A stretch of DNA of 64,000 nt from Lepidostoma basale. Taxonomy: Eukaryota; Arthropoda; Insecta; Trichoptera; Lepidostomatidae. The translations under genes and the position numbers were made by a program. The notes below the pieces were generated by a model. The model was not told the DNA's origin, did no database searches, and saw nothing but the letters and a program-made list of their open reading frames with translations. Location of the stretch: NCBI GenBank assembly GCA_022606425.2, contig JAHDVF020001368.1, forward strand, positions 496,001 through 560,000. Direction: 5' to 3'. Shown in pieces: positions 1 through 10,311 of this stretch; positions within the stretch are counted from its first letter, which is position 1; every line of letters begins with the position of its first letter.

Positions 1-287
1 TTCATATTTTAAAAAAAGGTAGTTTTTGTTTATTTGATAAGAACGGATTATTTAAACTCAAATTGTTTTTCTAAATAAGTAGGAATCGAATAACATCAAG
101 CGTCAACTAAATGTCAAAGCATTTTTTTTTAACTAGCGCCACTAGCGATGGCTTGCGTACCTTAATAGATTAGTGGGAATGTAGAGTGTAGCGTAGAATA
201 AGAATATCTATTAAATGCAAACATTATATACAATCATTAGAATATTTTTCGTTTTCTATCGAATTGGCTACATCGTGAAATAAAGGG
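1..287. other. AT-rich sequence, nothing recognised
   Basis: No gene, tRNA-like box or repeat family shared with the rest of the window was recognised in this stretch. Confidence 0.5.
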
Positions 288-460
288 TTTAAATGTTTGG
301 ACACATGAAAAGAATGAATGAAGAAAAAATGATCAATAATTTCACAAAAAAAAAATTGATGAAGACTGAGGAAAATGTGGCATAATCAAATCAATCAAAT
401 TATAAATGTCAGAGATGTGAGAAGTCGAAAAAATGCATGCGTGACACGAGCAAGGCAGAG
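288..460 (+). mobile_element. LINE-A fragment, heavily decayed
   Basis: The stretch matches the LINE-A segment that encodes the FGHM(E/K)RMNEE to NQILNV region in better copies at 3620 and 62948. An A-run and several indels break the frame. It is a dead internal piece without the 3' end. Confidence 0.6.
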
Positions 461-566
461 TAGTATGACTGGAATGAACAGTGTGACGGTCTATTCTATA
501 TATTTAGGAAATTGAAAATAATTTTGTTTAATCCACTATTTATTAAAAAATATTTTTTTTAAATAC

Positions 567-604
567 GACATGTTTCGGGGGATACCTCCATCTTCAGGTG
601 TAAA
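567..604 (-). ncRNA. hammerhead-like motif, HH1
   Basis: On the minus strand: CTGAAGA (597-591), one T, a stem II arm GGAGG, then GAAACATGTC (576-567). The ACATGT palindrome would form a minimal stem III, with cleavage after the C. Flanks ACAC and GTAT give a partial stem I. Type I hammerhead layout; activity is inferred. Confidence 0.5.
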
Positions 605-1013
605 AATATAATAAAAACTAAACAAAGAAAGACTCATAAAAAACGCATTTAAAATTCGATACAATAGTTCAAATTTAAAAATTAACCTGGGCTATTTGTT
701 ATAAGCACTAACAGTTATTTTTTTAACAGTAAGAACTAATAAATAATATTAAATGATGATTATATAAAAAATATGATTATATAAAAAATTATTTAGAAAA
801 AACGTACATTTTTCAAAATTAAAATTTTATATATTTTGTATATTATCATGATGTATTATAATGATTTAAAATTATTTATTAGTTCTTACTGTTTAAAAAA
901 TAATTTTAGGTACTTATAACAAAAAGTCCAGGTTAATTTTTAAATTTGAATCATTGTTTCGAATTTTAAATGCGTTTTTTATTAGTCTTTCATTGTTTAG
1001 TTTTATTATATTT

Positions 1014-1055
1014 TTACACCTGAAGATGGAGGTATCCTCTGAAACATGTTGTTCT
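1014..1055 (+). ncRNA. hammerhead-like motif, HH1 (opposing copy)
   Basis: CTGAAGA at 1020-1026, then T, stem II GAGG/CCTC, and GAAACATGTT at 1041-1050. The core is intact and the predicted cleavage triplet is GUU. It is the mirror copy of the motif at 567-604. Confidence 0.5.
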
Positions 1056-1113
1056 TTTAAAAAAAAATATTAATAAATAGTGGATTAAACAAAGTTATTT
1101 TCGATTTCCTAAG

Positions 1114-1900
1114 TACATTACTATGGAATTCCACAGTATTACTTCCCTAGCGTTCAACAAGTTTATATATTCTATACCCATTCTGGGAGTTTAAAAATTA
1201 TTTTCGTTACTTCAGTAGTGCATCATTTTTTTTTCGATAAAATATTCGATAATGTTTAAGTATTGTAAGTTAATGAGGAAATGCTAATATCAATGGAAGT
1301 ACTCAGTCTTGCAATATTATAAAAAGAAAAAATAAACGAATATAAAGAAATCGGACAATTTCGTCGCATTTTGTGAGCACAGTATTATTTTATTAAATTA
1401 TAACGAATACTTTTTCATATGAAAAGAAATAAAATTTAATCCTACGTATACGATGACTTATCCTTTGAGAATTTAAAGACTCGTTCAATATTTAAAAATT
1501 CAAAAGATTTTAAAGCATTCAGTTGATTCCTTTGAATGCTCAAACGTTAGACGAAATACGTTTACGCTTTATAATTACGTTATTTATACGTACACTAACG
1601 ACGTTCACGAAATCTGCGCGGCTCAACTCTGACCTTACAATGGCGGCAGCGGTATCATCTCGTAAATGTCTCGATTTGGCCAATTTGTAAAAAAAAATAT
1701 CAAAATCTTCTTAATATAATCCCACACATTTTGGGATGAACCCTCATCTCGGAAAATTGTGAAGATGTCAAAAAATCCACTTTCGCATTCGGTCGGATTT
1801 TGGATAAGATCAGATTTGACTCTGAACTCCAGTGGCTCAACGTGCTCGTATTATCATTTTTTTTCGTCATTTAAATTGTGATCAATTAATTAGTATTAAA
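1114..1900. other. No gene recognised
   Basis: AT-rich at first. From about 1600 to 1860 it is less repetitive and contains CAATGGCGGCAG, an ATGGCGGC motif like YY1/Pho sites. An ATG there opens only a 16-codon frame. No family shared with the rest of the window was seen. Confidence 0.4.
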
Positions 1901-1901
1901 T

Positions 1902-2018
1902 ACTTCTTCTACTTCTTCTTCTTCGATGGCCCTACAGCCCATATCGAGCCTTAGCCTCCAGTATTCTTCGCCTCCAACTCCTCCTGTCCTCCGCTTCGAC
2001 CCTCCAATCTGACACTCT
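1902..2018 (-). mobile_element. 3' end of a LINE with GAA-repeat tail
   Basis: Starts with a TTC/TTCTTC run (a GAA tail on the minus strand) followed by a GC-richer stretch whose reverse complement reads GGCTGTAGGGCCATCG just before the tail. This style is typical of 3' ends of RTE/CR1-like LINEs. No coding frame is preserved. Confidence 0.45.
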
Positions 2019-2023
2019 TAACA

Positions 2024-2555
2024 ATCTTCAAATCAAATCAGTTTTATTAACTCAATAGACATTACAAACAGGAAAATGTTTAAGGCATCTATTAAGTACA
2101 GGTCGAATATTATAAAAATACAATAAAGTACCAGGAACGCAATAGGGATGGTTCGACATTAGGAAGACAAGATACTTTCTAAAGTCAAGATTATTTGTCC
2201 CCTGAACGTACCTTCACTAATATAAAAGACGTCGATCTCCGAAGAGACCGCGTTCAGCAAACTAATTACTCTTCCCACCGGTGTCACCAGAGGTAGATTG
2301 GTTCTGGTGGCTGGTTGGTAAAACAATCTGTGCTGTCGCTGTCGGGACTATCAGGGACAAAAAGACTAACACCCTCTAGCACGGCCGAGTTCTCGAAATA
2401 TCCCCTGATTAATTTAAAGAAATGGGTTATGAGATGCCCATCTCTTCGAAGCTGTAAAGAATTGGTTCCGAGCATTCCTAAAAGAAATGCCGTGGGATAG
2501 AGCCACGGATAACTACCATACTACCTCATGTAGAGACACCTCAAAAAAAATCTTG
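2024..2555 (-). mobile_element. LINE-D 3' end (jockey-like RT C-terminus)
   Basis: The minus strand encodes the post-RT C-terminus seen intact at 25123-25452, including RLFYQPATRTNLPLV then NAVSSEIDVF, with frameshifts. The element ends in an AAATC (GATTT) tail at 2024-2040. It is 5'-truncated and dead. Confidence 0.75.
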
Positions 2556-2720
2556 CCCCATCTCCCCCAACTTCATCCTCACATCGCAGCCTTGGTCGTC
2601 CAATTGGTCTTCTACCACCTGGGTGCCACTCCAGCAATCTTTTTGGGGTTTGCGATGACGGCATCCTCTGCACGTGACCGGCCCATCTCAGTCTATTCAG
2701 TCTGACCTGTGTGGAGAGAC
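2556..2720 (-). mobile_element. LINE fragment, C-terminal coding
   Basis: One minus-strand frame reads LRWAGHVQRMPSS, then LLEWHPGG and GRPRLR. This is the usual 'RWAGHV...GRP' C-terminus of RTE/CR1-type LINE ORF2. It abuts the LINE-D copy. No tail is visible. Confidence 0.65.
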
Positions 2721-2774
2721 TGGGAGCTTTGTATTAAATAAGTATTTTTTATTATTTTTAACACTGACGAAAGT

Positions 2775-3266
2775 AAATTTCCGCCCCTTTAAGGGGGTAT
2801 CGGACTGCTCGCCGGGGGAGAGGGGGCACCTTGCGGGGGCCCCGTTATTTCCTCTTTGATCAATTTTCTTTTAAATTATACACATTAAAATGTTATGTTC
2901 CCTGTATTCCTGTCCCTAGTTTCCAAGACTGTTTTCTCTATTTACTTAAGATTTTTTCTTTCTTTCATCATTCCAAGTTTTCTCTCCCATCCCACACTCT
3001 GTCACAATTTTATAATAGGTCATAAAATCATGTACCATATTTTGCTTTGTTATGTTAGATTGGGACATAGAAGAGGATTGAAATTAAACTGGATTAAATG
3101 TGGCCTAGATACCCTTTTGCCTTTTTTCTGGAATGGTGCATTCTCCAGCTAATATAAGTCCTGCGTGGATGGGGGGTGGGCCTAGGGATTGTTTGAGCGA
3201 AGCTGACGAAGGGACGCCGCTGCGTCCTATAAAAGCTTCGGGTAAGCGGCGGGTAACCTTCTATGA
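2775..3266 (+). repeat. Repeat J, copy 1 (about 490 bp)
   Basis: Nearly the whole stretch recurs in reverse orientation at 58031-58545, from the GGGGCACCTTG block to the GGTAAGCGG(C/T)GGGTAA block near the 3' end. The 3' part is GC-rich, with GACGCCGCTGCGTCC and a TATAAAA-like box. The class is unknown: no tRNA-like head, obvious TIR or conserved frame. Confidence 0.6.
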
Positions 3267-3392
3267 CGAAATAAAAATTATTTTCAATATTGAATAGTTT
3301 TTGACGAACATTGTATTTTTCTAGAAGAGTATGTAAGTAAAAGTTATTTATAATCCGTAATATTGATACAAACGTCCGTTTTCCTGTTTTAA

Positions 3393-3575
3393 TATATGTT
3401 TTATGGAATCGATATGTTTCACCTTACTAAGGCATTATCAAATGTTTGCACGGCGATACACATAGACATTTTTAAATGCACCAATCGCCCTAGAAAGACG
3501 ATATGTATATTTTTCAAAATATACAAAGAAACTTATAAAAAACAGACGTTTTTGAATGAGTACTTTTCCCTGATT
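3393..3575. repeat. HH6 foldback remnant
   Basis: Left arm has TGTTTCACCTTACTAAGGC then ATTATCAAATG, a minus-strand HH6 motif with U3-A8 type core. The right side carries decayed GAAAGACGATATGTAT followed by the HH6 body (AAACTTATAAAAAACAGACG). No intact frame. Confidence 0.6.
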
Positions 3576-3619
3576 TAATTTGTCTAGTTTATATGCTTTT
3601 TGTGTCATATCACACTTTA

Positions 3620-4187
3620 AGATGTCATCGCAAACAAAAACCTCTCCAAAAAAGCTAAAATGGTAGTGTACAATGGTGTTCTTGTACCGACCCTTATTTA
3701 TGGAAGCGAAGCATGGAACTGGCAAAAGAAGGATGAAAGTAGAATAAATGCAGTAGAAGTAAGATCTCTTGGACAAATGTGTGGATACTCTGTGTCTGAT
3801 AGAGTGTCGAATGAAAATATAATAAGTGAATTCGGTGCCAATGATGGTGTTATGAACAAAATAATGAAAGGATCATTAATATGGTTTGGACACATGGAAA
3901 GAATGAATGAAGAAAGAATGCTAAAAACAGAATATGTTAAAGATGTAAATAGAACTAGAAATACTGGAAGACCGAAGAAAACGTGGCACTATCAAATAAA
4001 TCAAATATTGAATGTCAGCCACGTGAGGAGTCAGAGAAATCGACGCGCGTGCATGACACGATGTATGAATGTTGAGGAAAAGACCGGAGTATGTCAGGAA
4101 AGAAAAGTGAGGCAGTCCATTATTTCTGCGTACCACTTCGGGGAGACGGCTTAATGGTTTGTTTGTTAGTTAGTTAGTTAGTTAGTT
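3620..4187 (+). mobile_element. LINE-A 3' end with 164-codon ORF2 tail
   Basis: The open frame 3660-4154 encodes the region C-terminal to the RT of a non-LTR retrotransposon: TLIYGSEAWNWQKKDES near the start, then WFGHMERMNEER, then GRPKKTW, RRACMTRCMNVEE and a final SAYHFGETA. This is the standard order of this LINE group. The 3' end is GGGGAGACGGC followed by (TTAG)n at 4166-4187. It is 5'-truncated, and the RT and endonuclease are absent. It is the longest LINE-A frame apart from the copy at 62948. Confidence 0.85.
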
Positions 4188-4262
4188 TTATAGGTTTTGG
4201 GAGAAAATTAAAACGTATGGTTAAAACTTTTATTTTGTGAAACGACTTCTTTTGCGAAATAT

Positions 4263-4375
4263 TATCACCAGCTGTTCCACGTATCCGAGGTAGACTGTCC
4301 TTTACGGTTGTGGGTCCACATGTGGCTTAAGAGTTCAATCCAGGACCCACACAATCTGGGACTTCGAGTTTTAGA
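4263..4375 (-). mobile_element. LINE C-terminal fragment, zinc-finger type
   Basis: Shares the blocks GTGGGTC(T/C)(G/A)CATGTG and CTGGACCCACA-like text with the better copy at 46683-46960, where the minus strand encodes a C2H2-like finger. Here the frame is broken. Confidence 0.5.
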
Positions 4376-4513
4376 AAATATATTATATTACTGAATTTCC
4401 TTATTTTTTTATCGCATTAAAATAGGATCCATTAGCTTCTTAATTTTATATCCGTTTCATTCATGTCCGGTTACAATACAAATGCTATCCTTTTATCATA
4501 GTATAATATATAC

Positions 4514-4923
4514 CAGGGCTTTTCAAAGCATGGACCGCAAACCGCATGCGGTTTTTATTTGTGCGGCCTGCAACGTGTTTTTGATCTACCGCAAATACGA
4601 AAATTTTCTTTTTACAACATTTTACTTAACTTAAAAATGAAATCGATGATGGATAGGACATGTCACAAAATGAATTCTATAAAATCTAAATATAAGTCTT
4701 CACTGTCAGATAAAACAATTACACCCAACTAATATTAATGTTGATATTGAGAGAATTGTAAAATATAAATTATTGAAGAAATAATAAAATTTCTTATATT
4801 ACAACAATGCAACCCTGTATTTTTATGTTTTCTTTAAACATTTAAAGTATTAATTTCTGCGGCCCTCCAATCTATTTAGTTAATGGGATTGGCCCAGGAT
4901 CTTATCTGGATTGGACAGCCCTG
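4514..4923. mobile_element. hAT-like MITE, 410 bp
   Basis: The ends are CAGGGCTTTTCAAA and, inverted, CAGGGCTGTCCAA, which fit hAT termini (CAGxG). Flanks GTATAATATATAC and GTATTTATATAC are alike but do not give a clean 8-bp duplication. No transposase is present. The interior holds AACCGCATGCGGTT and a GCGGCC block. Confidence 0.55.
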
Positions 4924-5384
4924 GTATTTATATACTATAAATTATTATGGTAATGATACTACATATATATTTTTAAAAAACTGTACTGAATTGTATTACA
5001 ATTGTTTATAAATTATAAAATTATTACCCAACCACTCACTTTATAAGTATCTGTGTATATAAAACAAAGTCGTGTTAGTTACACCATTTATAACTCAAGA
5101 ACGGCTGGACCGATTTTGATGATCTTTGATATATTGGATTTGCCTCCGTCCCGAATAGCAGAATTACTATTAAAACATCGGAAAAAATCTTCCCGAGTAC
5201 ATTCCATCCAGCAAATATAATAGTTTAACAGAAAGTAGTGCAACAATGCTACGCGAATCATTTCGATTCGCTTCAATAAAGGTAATCCCTTGCTGCAATG
5301 TGAATTACATTCATGTCAATGTCATTCAAATACTTTTCATTTTGATTTTTACACATTTACTGAACTTAATTCATTAAGAATTAA

Positions 5385-5692
5385 TTGTATCTTAATAGAA
5401 ACGAAGATGTAAATCATTTGGAAACAGAATATGGTGGTCGAAGCGTTTACAGGACTTATGACCTGTCATTGGTTAGGTTAAGCGATCGCTTTATGTAATA
5501 CAACCTTCCCCATTCCGCTCATCTACGAACACCACGTTTGACAATTATTTGAAAGTTGTATATGTGCTACCATGTTGAGAAACATTTCACATATTTAAGT
5601 TCGATCTACACTAGCGCCATCTATTGAGACTGGAGGTAAGCATTAATCAGAAAATCTTTATTTATGTAATGCAAAAGGCTATCAACCCAATT
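5385..5692 (+). repeat. Repeat I copy (inside the Helitron)
   Basis: Begins TTGTATCTTAATAGAAACG and continues through TTACAGGACTTATGACCTG, TCATTGGTTAGGTTAAGCG, and a CTAGCGCCATCTATTGAG 3' block. The same order occurs at 20240, 41110 and 54925. No coding frame or TIR. Class unknown. Confidence 0.6.
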
Positions 5693-5714
5693 TTTTTATT
5701 TAATTTTTTTTTTT

Positions 5715-6338
5715 AAAAACCCAAATGGGTTATATGGTTACTTTTTTAGATCTTACTATTAATTATGTATTGTTTCAGATATTTTTTATATTGAGTTGTA
5801 GTGAGATTCGTTGTGTCTTTAGGTAGTTCATTGTAAAGTTTCAGTCCATTGTTCAATATCCTTGATTGTCCTGTCTTAGTTCGTGCAATCGGTAAGTGAT
5901 ATCTGTCACAATTCCTGGTCCAGTGTCTGTGTATGTCTGAATTTTTAGTTAATTTGTAGGTGCTGTCTGTTGTCTTTTCCATGGTCACTCTGTGTACAAT
6001 TTTTAAGGTCTCATATTTGGTCAGGTCTGATATGTCCATTTGTTTTGTTTGTCTGTAAACTTGTATGGTTGGGGTAAGGTAGTCAATGTTATATGCTAAT
6101 TTTATTATTTTATTTTGTTGTCTTTGGAGTCTGGAGATGTCCTTTTGGTTTCCTGTTCCCCAGAAGGGAATCATATATGTCAGTCGGCTTTTTACATACG
6201 CTTCGTACATCATAACTTTTTCCCTTCTTGGTATGTAATTCTGTATTTTGTAGAAGAGGGAGTATAGCGATGCTAACTTGTCTGTTAGGTTGTCTATGTG
6301 TTTTGTCCATTTTAGTTGTCTGTCCATTGTATTTATCA
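5715..6338 (-). mobile_element. LINE-K fragment: C-terminal part of a jockey-like RT
   Basis: A 197-codon frame (6339-5746) encodes LKWTKHIDNLTDKLASLYS near its start, then YEAYVKSRLTYMIPFWGTG and RLQRQQNKIIKLAYN, and ends with a LNNGLKLYNELPKD block. This is the region after the catalytic palm in jockey-superfamily LINEs. A shorter copy lies at 28495-28862. It sits in the Helitron. Above it, a 27-nt sequence (ATCACATATTACTAG...) is duplicated in tandem at about 6334-6383. Confidence 0.8.
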
Positions 6339-6556
6339 CATATTACTAGATAACGCTAATTATCACATATTACTAGATAACGCCTGAAGAAAACTCTCCA
6401 ATTTTTATATGCTTTAATTTTGACAAATTTTTTTAAGAGCTTCATTCATATTGAGTATTCATTTTAACTTAATAAATAACTGAATTTAATGAAACTAATA
6501 AGTTAACACAACATTTATTGATTCTGAGGCGGTAAGAAGTTCGCCGGGTCAGCTAG

Positions 6557-7084
6557 TTTACCATAAAGAGGAAAATATACATGTATACCAATTTCTAGAC
6601 TGTCAATATCTGCGACTATGACGAAGCCGATCCTTAGTAAAACGTAGAACATAATAACGGTTAATTTATCATTACAAAACTGTTTTTTTTAATTGTGTGA
6701 AATGTTTAAAGGACGCCCCTGGCGGACACCAACATATCTCAAAAAGGTTAAGCAGGTATTGTCCGAGCGAATGATTCTAACACAAAAGGTAATATTTAAT
6801 CCAGAAGCTTTTTTGAAAAACCCGCGCGGTTAAAGTAAACGTTTTATATATAATAATAACATATATTATAAGTTCCTGTGTTTTGCAGTCAACGGCTTTC
6901 TGTATAAATAGGTTTAGTTTAGCTGATAAAACAATAATTATATTATATTTAATAAATCGAGGAATGTCATATATAAAGCAAAATCTAATTTTGAACAGAC
7001 AGAATCTACCTTATCGAAGATCTGTTATTCCCTTTGGGTCTTATTATATCGAATAAGTTTGATTATATATGGAATTATATATGA
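6557..7084. other. AT-rich spacer, nothing recognised
   Basis: No gene or shared repeat seen between the Helitron end and the next LINE-A copy. Confidence 0.4.
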
Positions 7085-7590
7085 AATGTATTTCCCTTAT
7101 GTATGAAAGCGAAGCATGGAACTGGCAAAATATGGATGAAAGTAGAATATGCTGCAACAGTAGAAATAAGACCTCTTAAACGAATGTGTAGATAGGTACT
7201 CTGTGTATAATAGTGTCGAATGAAAATATAAGAAGTGGATTCGGTGCGAATGAAGGTGTATGAACAAAATAATGAAAAGATTATTAAGATGGTTTAGACA
7301 CATGGAAAGAATAAATGAAGAAGGAACGGTAAAAAAATTATATGTTTGCGATGTAAATGGAAGTAGAAATAAAGGAAGACCGAGGAAAACGTGCCACGAT
7401 CAAATAAATCAAATATTGAATGTCGGCCACGTGAGAAGTCAGAGAAATCGATTGCATGACACGATCTATGAATGTTTAGGAAGCGACAGAAATATGTCAG
7501 GAAAGAAAAGTCTGGCAGTCAATTATTTCTGCCTACCCCTTCGGGGAGACGGCGTCATGATTAATTTGTTAGTTAGTTATAAATTATAAA
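7085..7590 (+). mobile_element. LINE-A 3' fragment
   Basis: Carries YESEAWNWQNMDESR-like coding at 7095-7150, then a 109-codon frame from 7260 with WFRHMERINEE, GRPRKTCHDQINQ and GRNMSGKK-like decay. The 3' end is CTTCGGGGAGACGGCG then TTAGTTAGTTA. Frameshifted between the two parts. Confidence 0.8.
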
Positions 7591-7689
7591 AAATAGTGTG
7601 TCCTTAATGTGTAAATGCAAATGAAATTAGATAATCTATATATTCATTTTTACTTAAACAATGGCTTAATTTATGAAAACCTTCGTTGT

Positions 7690-7930
7690 CTATATTTTAA
7701 TTTATATTTTATGGGTGTGACACGTTTCGCCTTGGTAGGGTATTATCATAAGCGAATTAAAGTGTTCATAATATTTTCATTCGCACTGCATTCGCTTATT
7801 CTAAATCTCATTCCAATTTAATGAAAACATCTATTTTATAGCCATTTTATTACATTTTATGGAACTTATATGTTTCGCCTAACTAGGGCTGTCTCAAATG
7901 TCACTCTCATAAAAAATTTTTTTTTAAAAA
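7690..7930 (-). repeat. Two HH6-like motifs in the same orientation
   Basis: Minus-strand motifs at about 7718-7752 (CGAAACGTGTC with TGATAAT) and 7866-7899 (CGAAACATAT, decayed core) are about 150 bp apart in direct orientation, separated by HH6 body sequence (AAAACATCTATTTTATAG). Confidence 0.5.
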
Positions 7931-8025
7931 CCTAAAAGCTCAAAGTTTTCGTCAGTATATAAATATAATTAATGATTACATCTTATAATTATTAATTATT
8001 TTAACATTGCATCCAAATCAAATTG

Positions 8026-8330
8026 TTAGTACGAGAATTCGTTTGCAGAGGGCGATATACCCACAGTCCTCAATCGAGTTGGCTGGTAGTACCGGGCTCT
8101 GAACATTACGCCGTGAATTTCCCCGTTAGTCGTTCGGGAGCAGTTTGTATTTCCGAACCATAAACAATGCTCCTGTGTTTGTGGTCTAGGGGCATAAAAC
8201 AGCCGGTTAAGTTTGAGTGCGTGGTTATGCCCGTCAATATACGGCGCCATAACTGCCAAAGTTAGGCGGAATGGCCTATTTCTGCACAACTTTAAAGGAG
8301 ATCGAGTCAGACGCAAATATTTTGATTCCC
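8026..8330. other. GC-richer unique block, unknown
   Basis: The block is near 50% GC in AT-rich surroundings and has no match elsewhere in the window. The minus strand is open for 96 codons (8316-8026), with no recognised domain and no splice context that I can defend. It could be a decayed LINE piece, an old exon or conserved non-coding DNA. Confidence 0.3.
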
Positions 8331-8339
8331 GCTTTAAGA

Positions 8340-8558
8340 GAACCAGGGTGATGTCGATTCAGATATATAAAACTACATCGTGATTATAATTTCAAATTAC
8401 ATTAATTCATTTTACTGAAATCTCTTGATGGAAATTCATTTTAAATGGCGATAAAATAAAGCGATGTTTTTATATAACTACTTCTGCTTTTGTCTTTATT
8501 TCGACAGCGACCGGTTTCGCCAGGTTAGCTCTCGAAATAATGATAAAAGTGGATGTAA
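8340..8558 (-). repeat. HH7 element, hammerhead-like motif plus body
   Basis: On the minus strand CGAAACCGGTC (8519-8509) follows stem II GCTA/TGGC, then comes the HH7 body: GCTGTCGAAATAAAGAC, ACATCGCTTTATTTTATCG and CATCAAGAGATTTCAGTAAAA. The CUGANGA box is decayed in this copy. A better core is at 40428. Confidence 0.5.
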
Positions 8559-8560
8559 GT

Positions 8561-8797
8561 TCTTCTTCTTCTATTAATAGATCTGACGATCTGTGACACA
8601 GAAATCATTTCTCGTCAGATGATGAGATCCAGCTGTCCCTCCATATCTTAGGCGGTCTTCCAGGTGGGCGGTGTCCGGAAGGGATTTCATGAGCGGCTGT
8701 ATATGCATTTGGGCTACATGGTCTCGCCAATATCTTCTTCTGGATCTACTCCACTGAACGATATCCTCTATTTCGGAAGTAAGTTTAAAAGACATTA
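8561..8797 (-). mobile_element. LINE-B 3' end
   Basis: A (TTC)n tail at 8561-8571 is followed on the minus strand by the IEDIVQWSRSRRRYWRDHVA region and a degraded GRPPKRWRDS end. It is the same C-terminus as at 22611. 5'-truncated. Confidence 0.8.
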
Positions 8798-8939
8798 TTT
8801 ATTCTATATTCGCCATCATTTTGTGGTGTGGATTTACATTTGAATTTATTTAAACATTATGTAAAACATATTTTTGTACTTTCCACAAACAAGTATACTG
8901 GACATGTTTGTGAAAATATAATACTTTTTTTTTTTAATT

Positions 8940-9145
8940 TGTAACTAACAAACTAATTATCACGACGGCTCTCTGAAATAGTGGGATAAAATAATTAACT
9001 TCTATCGCTTCCTCAACATTCTCGTGTCACACACGCAAGTCGGCATCTCCGACTTCTTACGGGGCCAATATTTATAATAATATTCGACTGATTTGATCGT
9101 TACGCCTTTTTCTCTGTCTTGCTCCATTTCTTGTTCTGTTTACAT
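8940..9145 (-). mobile_element. LINE-A 3' fragment
   Basis: Starts with a broken (CTAA) tail and a mutated CATCACGCCGTCTCC end, then TCGCTTCCTCAACATTC and TCGACTGATTTGATCG blocks of antisense LINE-A. Dead. Confidence 0.65.
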
Positions 9146-9216
9146 TGTTGAAATGAATGTCACATTATTTATTATTAGTTATTAATTGTCGAGGTTTTAG
9201 TTTGGTAAAACTCCAT

Positions 9217-9548
9217 TATAATAGTTATAATAATAAACGTGAATGTTTAATGGTTTTACTATGTTTTTATTCATATAATCTCTTATACAAATATCAGTTA
9301 CAAATTTGTTTCGCCTTGCGAGGGCATTTTCATTATATATTTTTTATATTTTGCATTATATAAATTCTTTCCCCCACCCTAATTTCTCTAAAATCAATAT
9401 AAGGACACATTGTTTGGCGACTAGGTTCAGTTTGAAAATGCCCTCGCAAGGCGAAACAAATTTGTAACTGATATTTGTATAAGAGATTATATGAATAAAA
9501 ACATAGTAAAACCATTAAACATTCACGTTTATTATTATAACTATTATT
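9217..9548. repeat. HH9 foldback, two 116-bp arms
   Basis: Bases 9217-9332 and 9433-9548 are near-perfect reverse complements, separated by 100 bp. The same peptide frame therefore appears on both strands, which is an artefact of the symmetry. Each arm holds GCCCT-CGC-AAGGC, then GAAACAAATTTGTAA. Confidence 0.85.
9428..9470 (+). ncRNA. hammerhead-like motif, HH9 (U3-A8 core)
   Basis: TTGAAAA then T, stem II GCC..GGC, GAAA, and palindrome ACAAATTTGT followed by A as the cleavage position. The core reads U3 and A8 in place of C3 and G8, as in HH6. The opposing copy is at 9303-9335 (minus). Confidence 0.35.
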
Positions 9549-9770
9549 ATTAGTTCTTCATTCTTTCATTATGAAACCTAACGTTTAGATGATTCTTTAT
9601 AAATTATTGGTATAATAGTTGTGATAATAAATCGTTTAAATATATTGACACGTTATCAATTTCCGCCACATTCGAAAATATCCCAGCAAGGCAAAACGGG
9701 CCACACCTTAAAATATAAGAAATTCTGTGTAAAACTGCCGTTTTTTTAATAGTTTTAAATATTTGTAAAC

Positions 9771-10005
9771 ATAAGAAATTGAAAATAACTTTATTTAATC
9801 CACTAATTATTAAAAAAAATATAAAAAAACACGACATGTTTTGGAAGATACCTCCATCTTCAGGTGTAAAAATATAATATTATATTTTTACACCTGAATA
9901 TGAAGGTATCCTCGAAGCATTTCGTGTTTTTTAAATATTTTTTTAATAATTAGTGGATTAAACAAAGTTATTTTCAATTTCCTAGGTAAATTACTATGGA
10001 ATTCC
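9771..10005. repeat. HH1 foldback, short-spacer palindrome
   Basis: The left arm (9771 to about 9885) mirrors about 9890-10005 almost without spacer. The minus motif at 9829-9870 keeps stem I ACAC/GTGT but has G12 changed (AAAACATGTC). The plus motif at 9890-9925 is decayed. Outer ends match the HH1 copy at 503-1113. Confidence 0.8.
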
Positions 10006-10104
10006 ACGCCTTAGCGTTCAATATGTTTAAAATATTTGTTACAATCAGAAATTTTTAAATATCATTGAGTATGATTTTTATTATTATTTTCGTGAATCCT
10101 TTTT

Positions 10105-10311
10105 AACATTATTACAGCGCGAGCCAAATCGATGTAAATTGTAAAGCTATCATATTGTTTCTCGTGACATATGATAGGTATCTAATCTATCACCATTTTA
10201 TTGTCATGTGAATTTTTTCACCAGTATGACAATCACACTGCCATCCCAGGGAATCGAACCCCGGACCTTCGGTTAGGCAGTCAAATCACTTACCATTCGG
10301 CCACGAAGGTC
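10105..10311 (-). mobile_element. SINE-C, near full length
   Basis: Reads from GACCTTCGTGGCCGAATGG (A box) through a B box (GGTTCGATTCCC). The body holds the CACACT/AGTGTG-type block, CATGTGACAATAAAATGG and ATCGATTTGGCTCG. It is a tRNA-derived SINE, not a tRNA gene: the acceptor ends do not pair. Confidence 0.85.

Larger units (their letters stand above)
503..1113. repeat. HH1 foldback element (inverted pair)
   Basis: Bases about 503-760 read as the reverse complement of about 853-1113, with an AT-rich spacer of about 90 bp. Each arm carries one hammerhead-like motif, minus strand on the left and plus strand on the right, so the two motifs point outward. Both outer ends carry the HH1 body that also occurs at 9771-10005 and 45700-45985. 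Confidence 0.8.
5050..6556 (+). mobile_element. Helitron-like element, non-autonomous
   Basis: Starts TCTGTGTATATAAAAC and carries AACTCAAGAACGGCTGG-ACCGATTTTGATG, a common head of insect Helitrons. Ends with hairpin GGCG...CGCC, then GGGTCAGCTAG. The base before the TC is A (5049) and the base after CTAG is T (6557), the expected A|T target. It holds a Repeat I copy and a LINE-K fragment as later insertions. No Rep/helicase gene is present. Confidence 0.6.

Noticed and set aside
1663..1710. Short ATG frame after CAATGGCGGCAG
   Set aside because: It stops after 16 codons with no splice donor in place.
4506..4931. Clean 8-bp target duplication for the hAT-like MITE at 4514
   Set aside because: The adjacent eight bases differ (ATATATAC versus GTATTTAT). 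Only a loose similarity of the wider flanks is present.
9157..9515. Two small genes with the same peptide on opposite strands
   Set aside because: They are mirror readings of the HH9 inverted arms.
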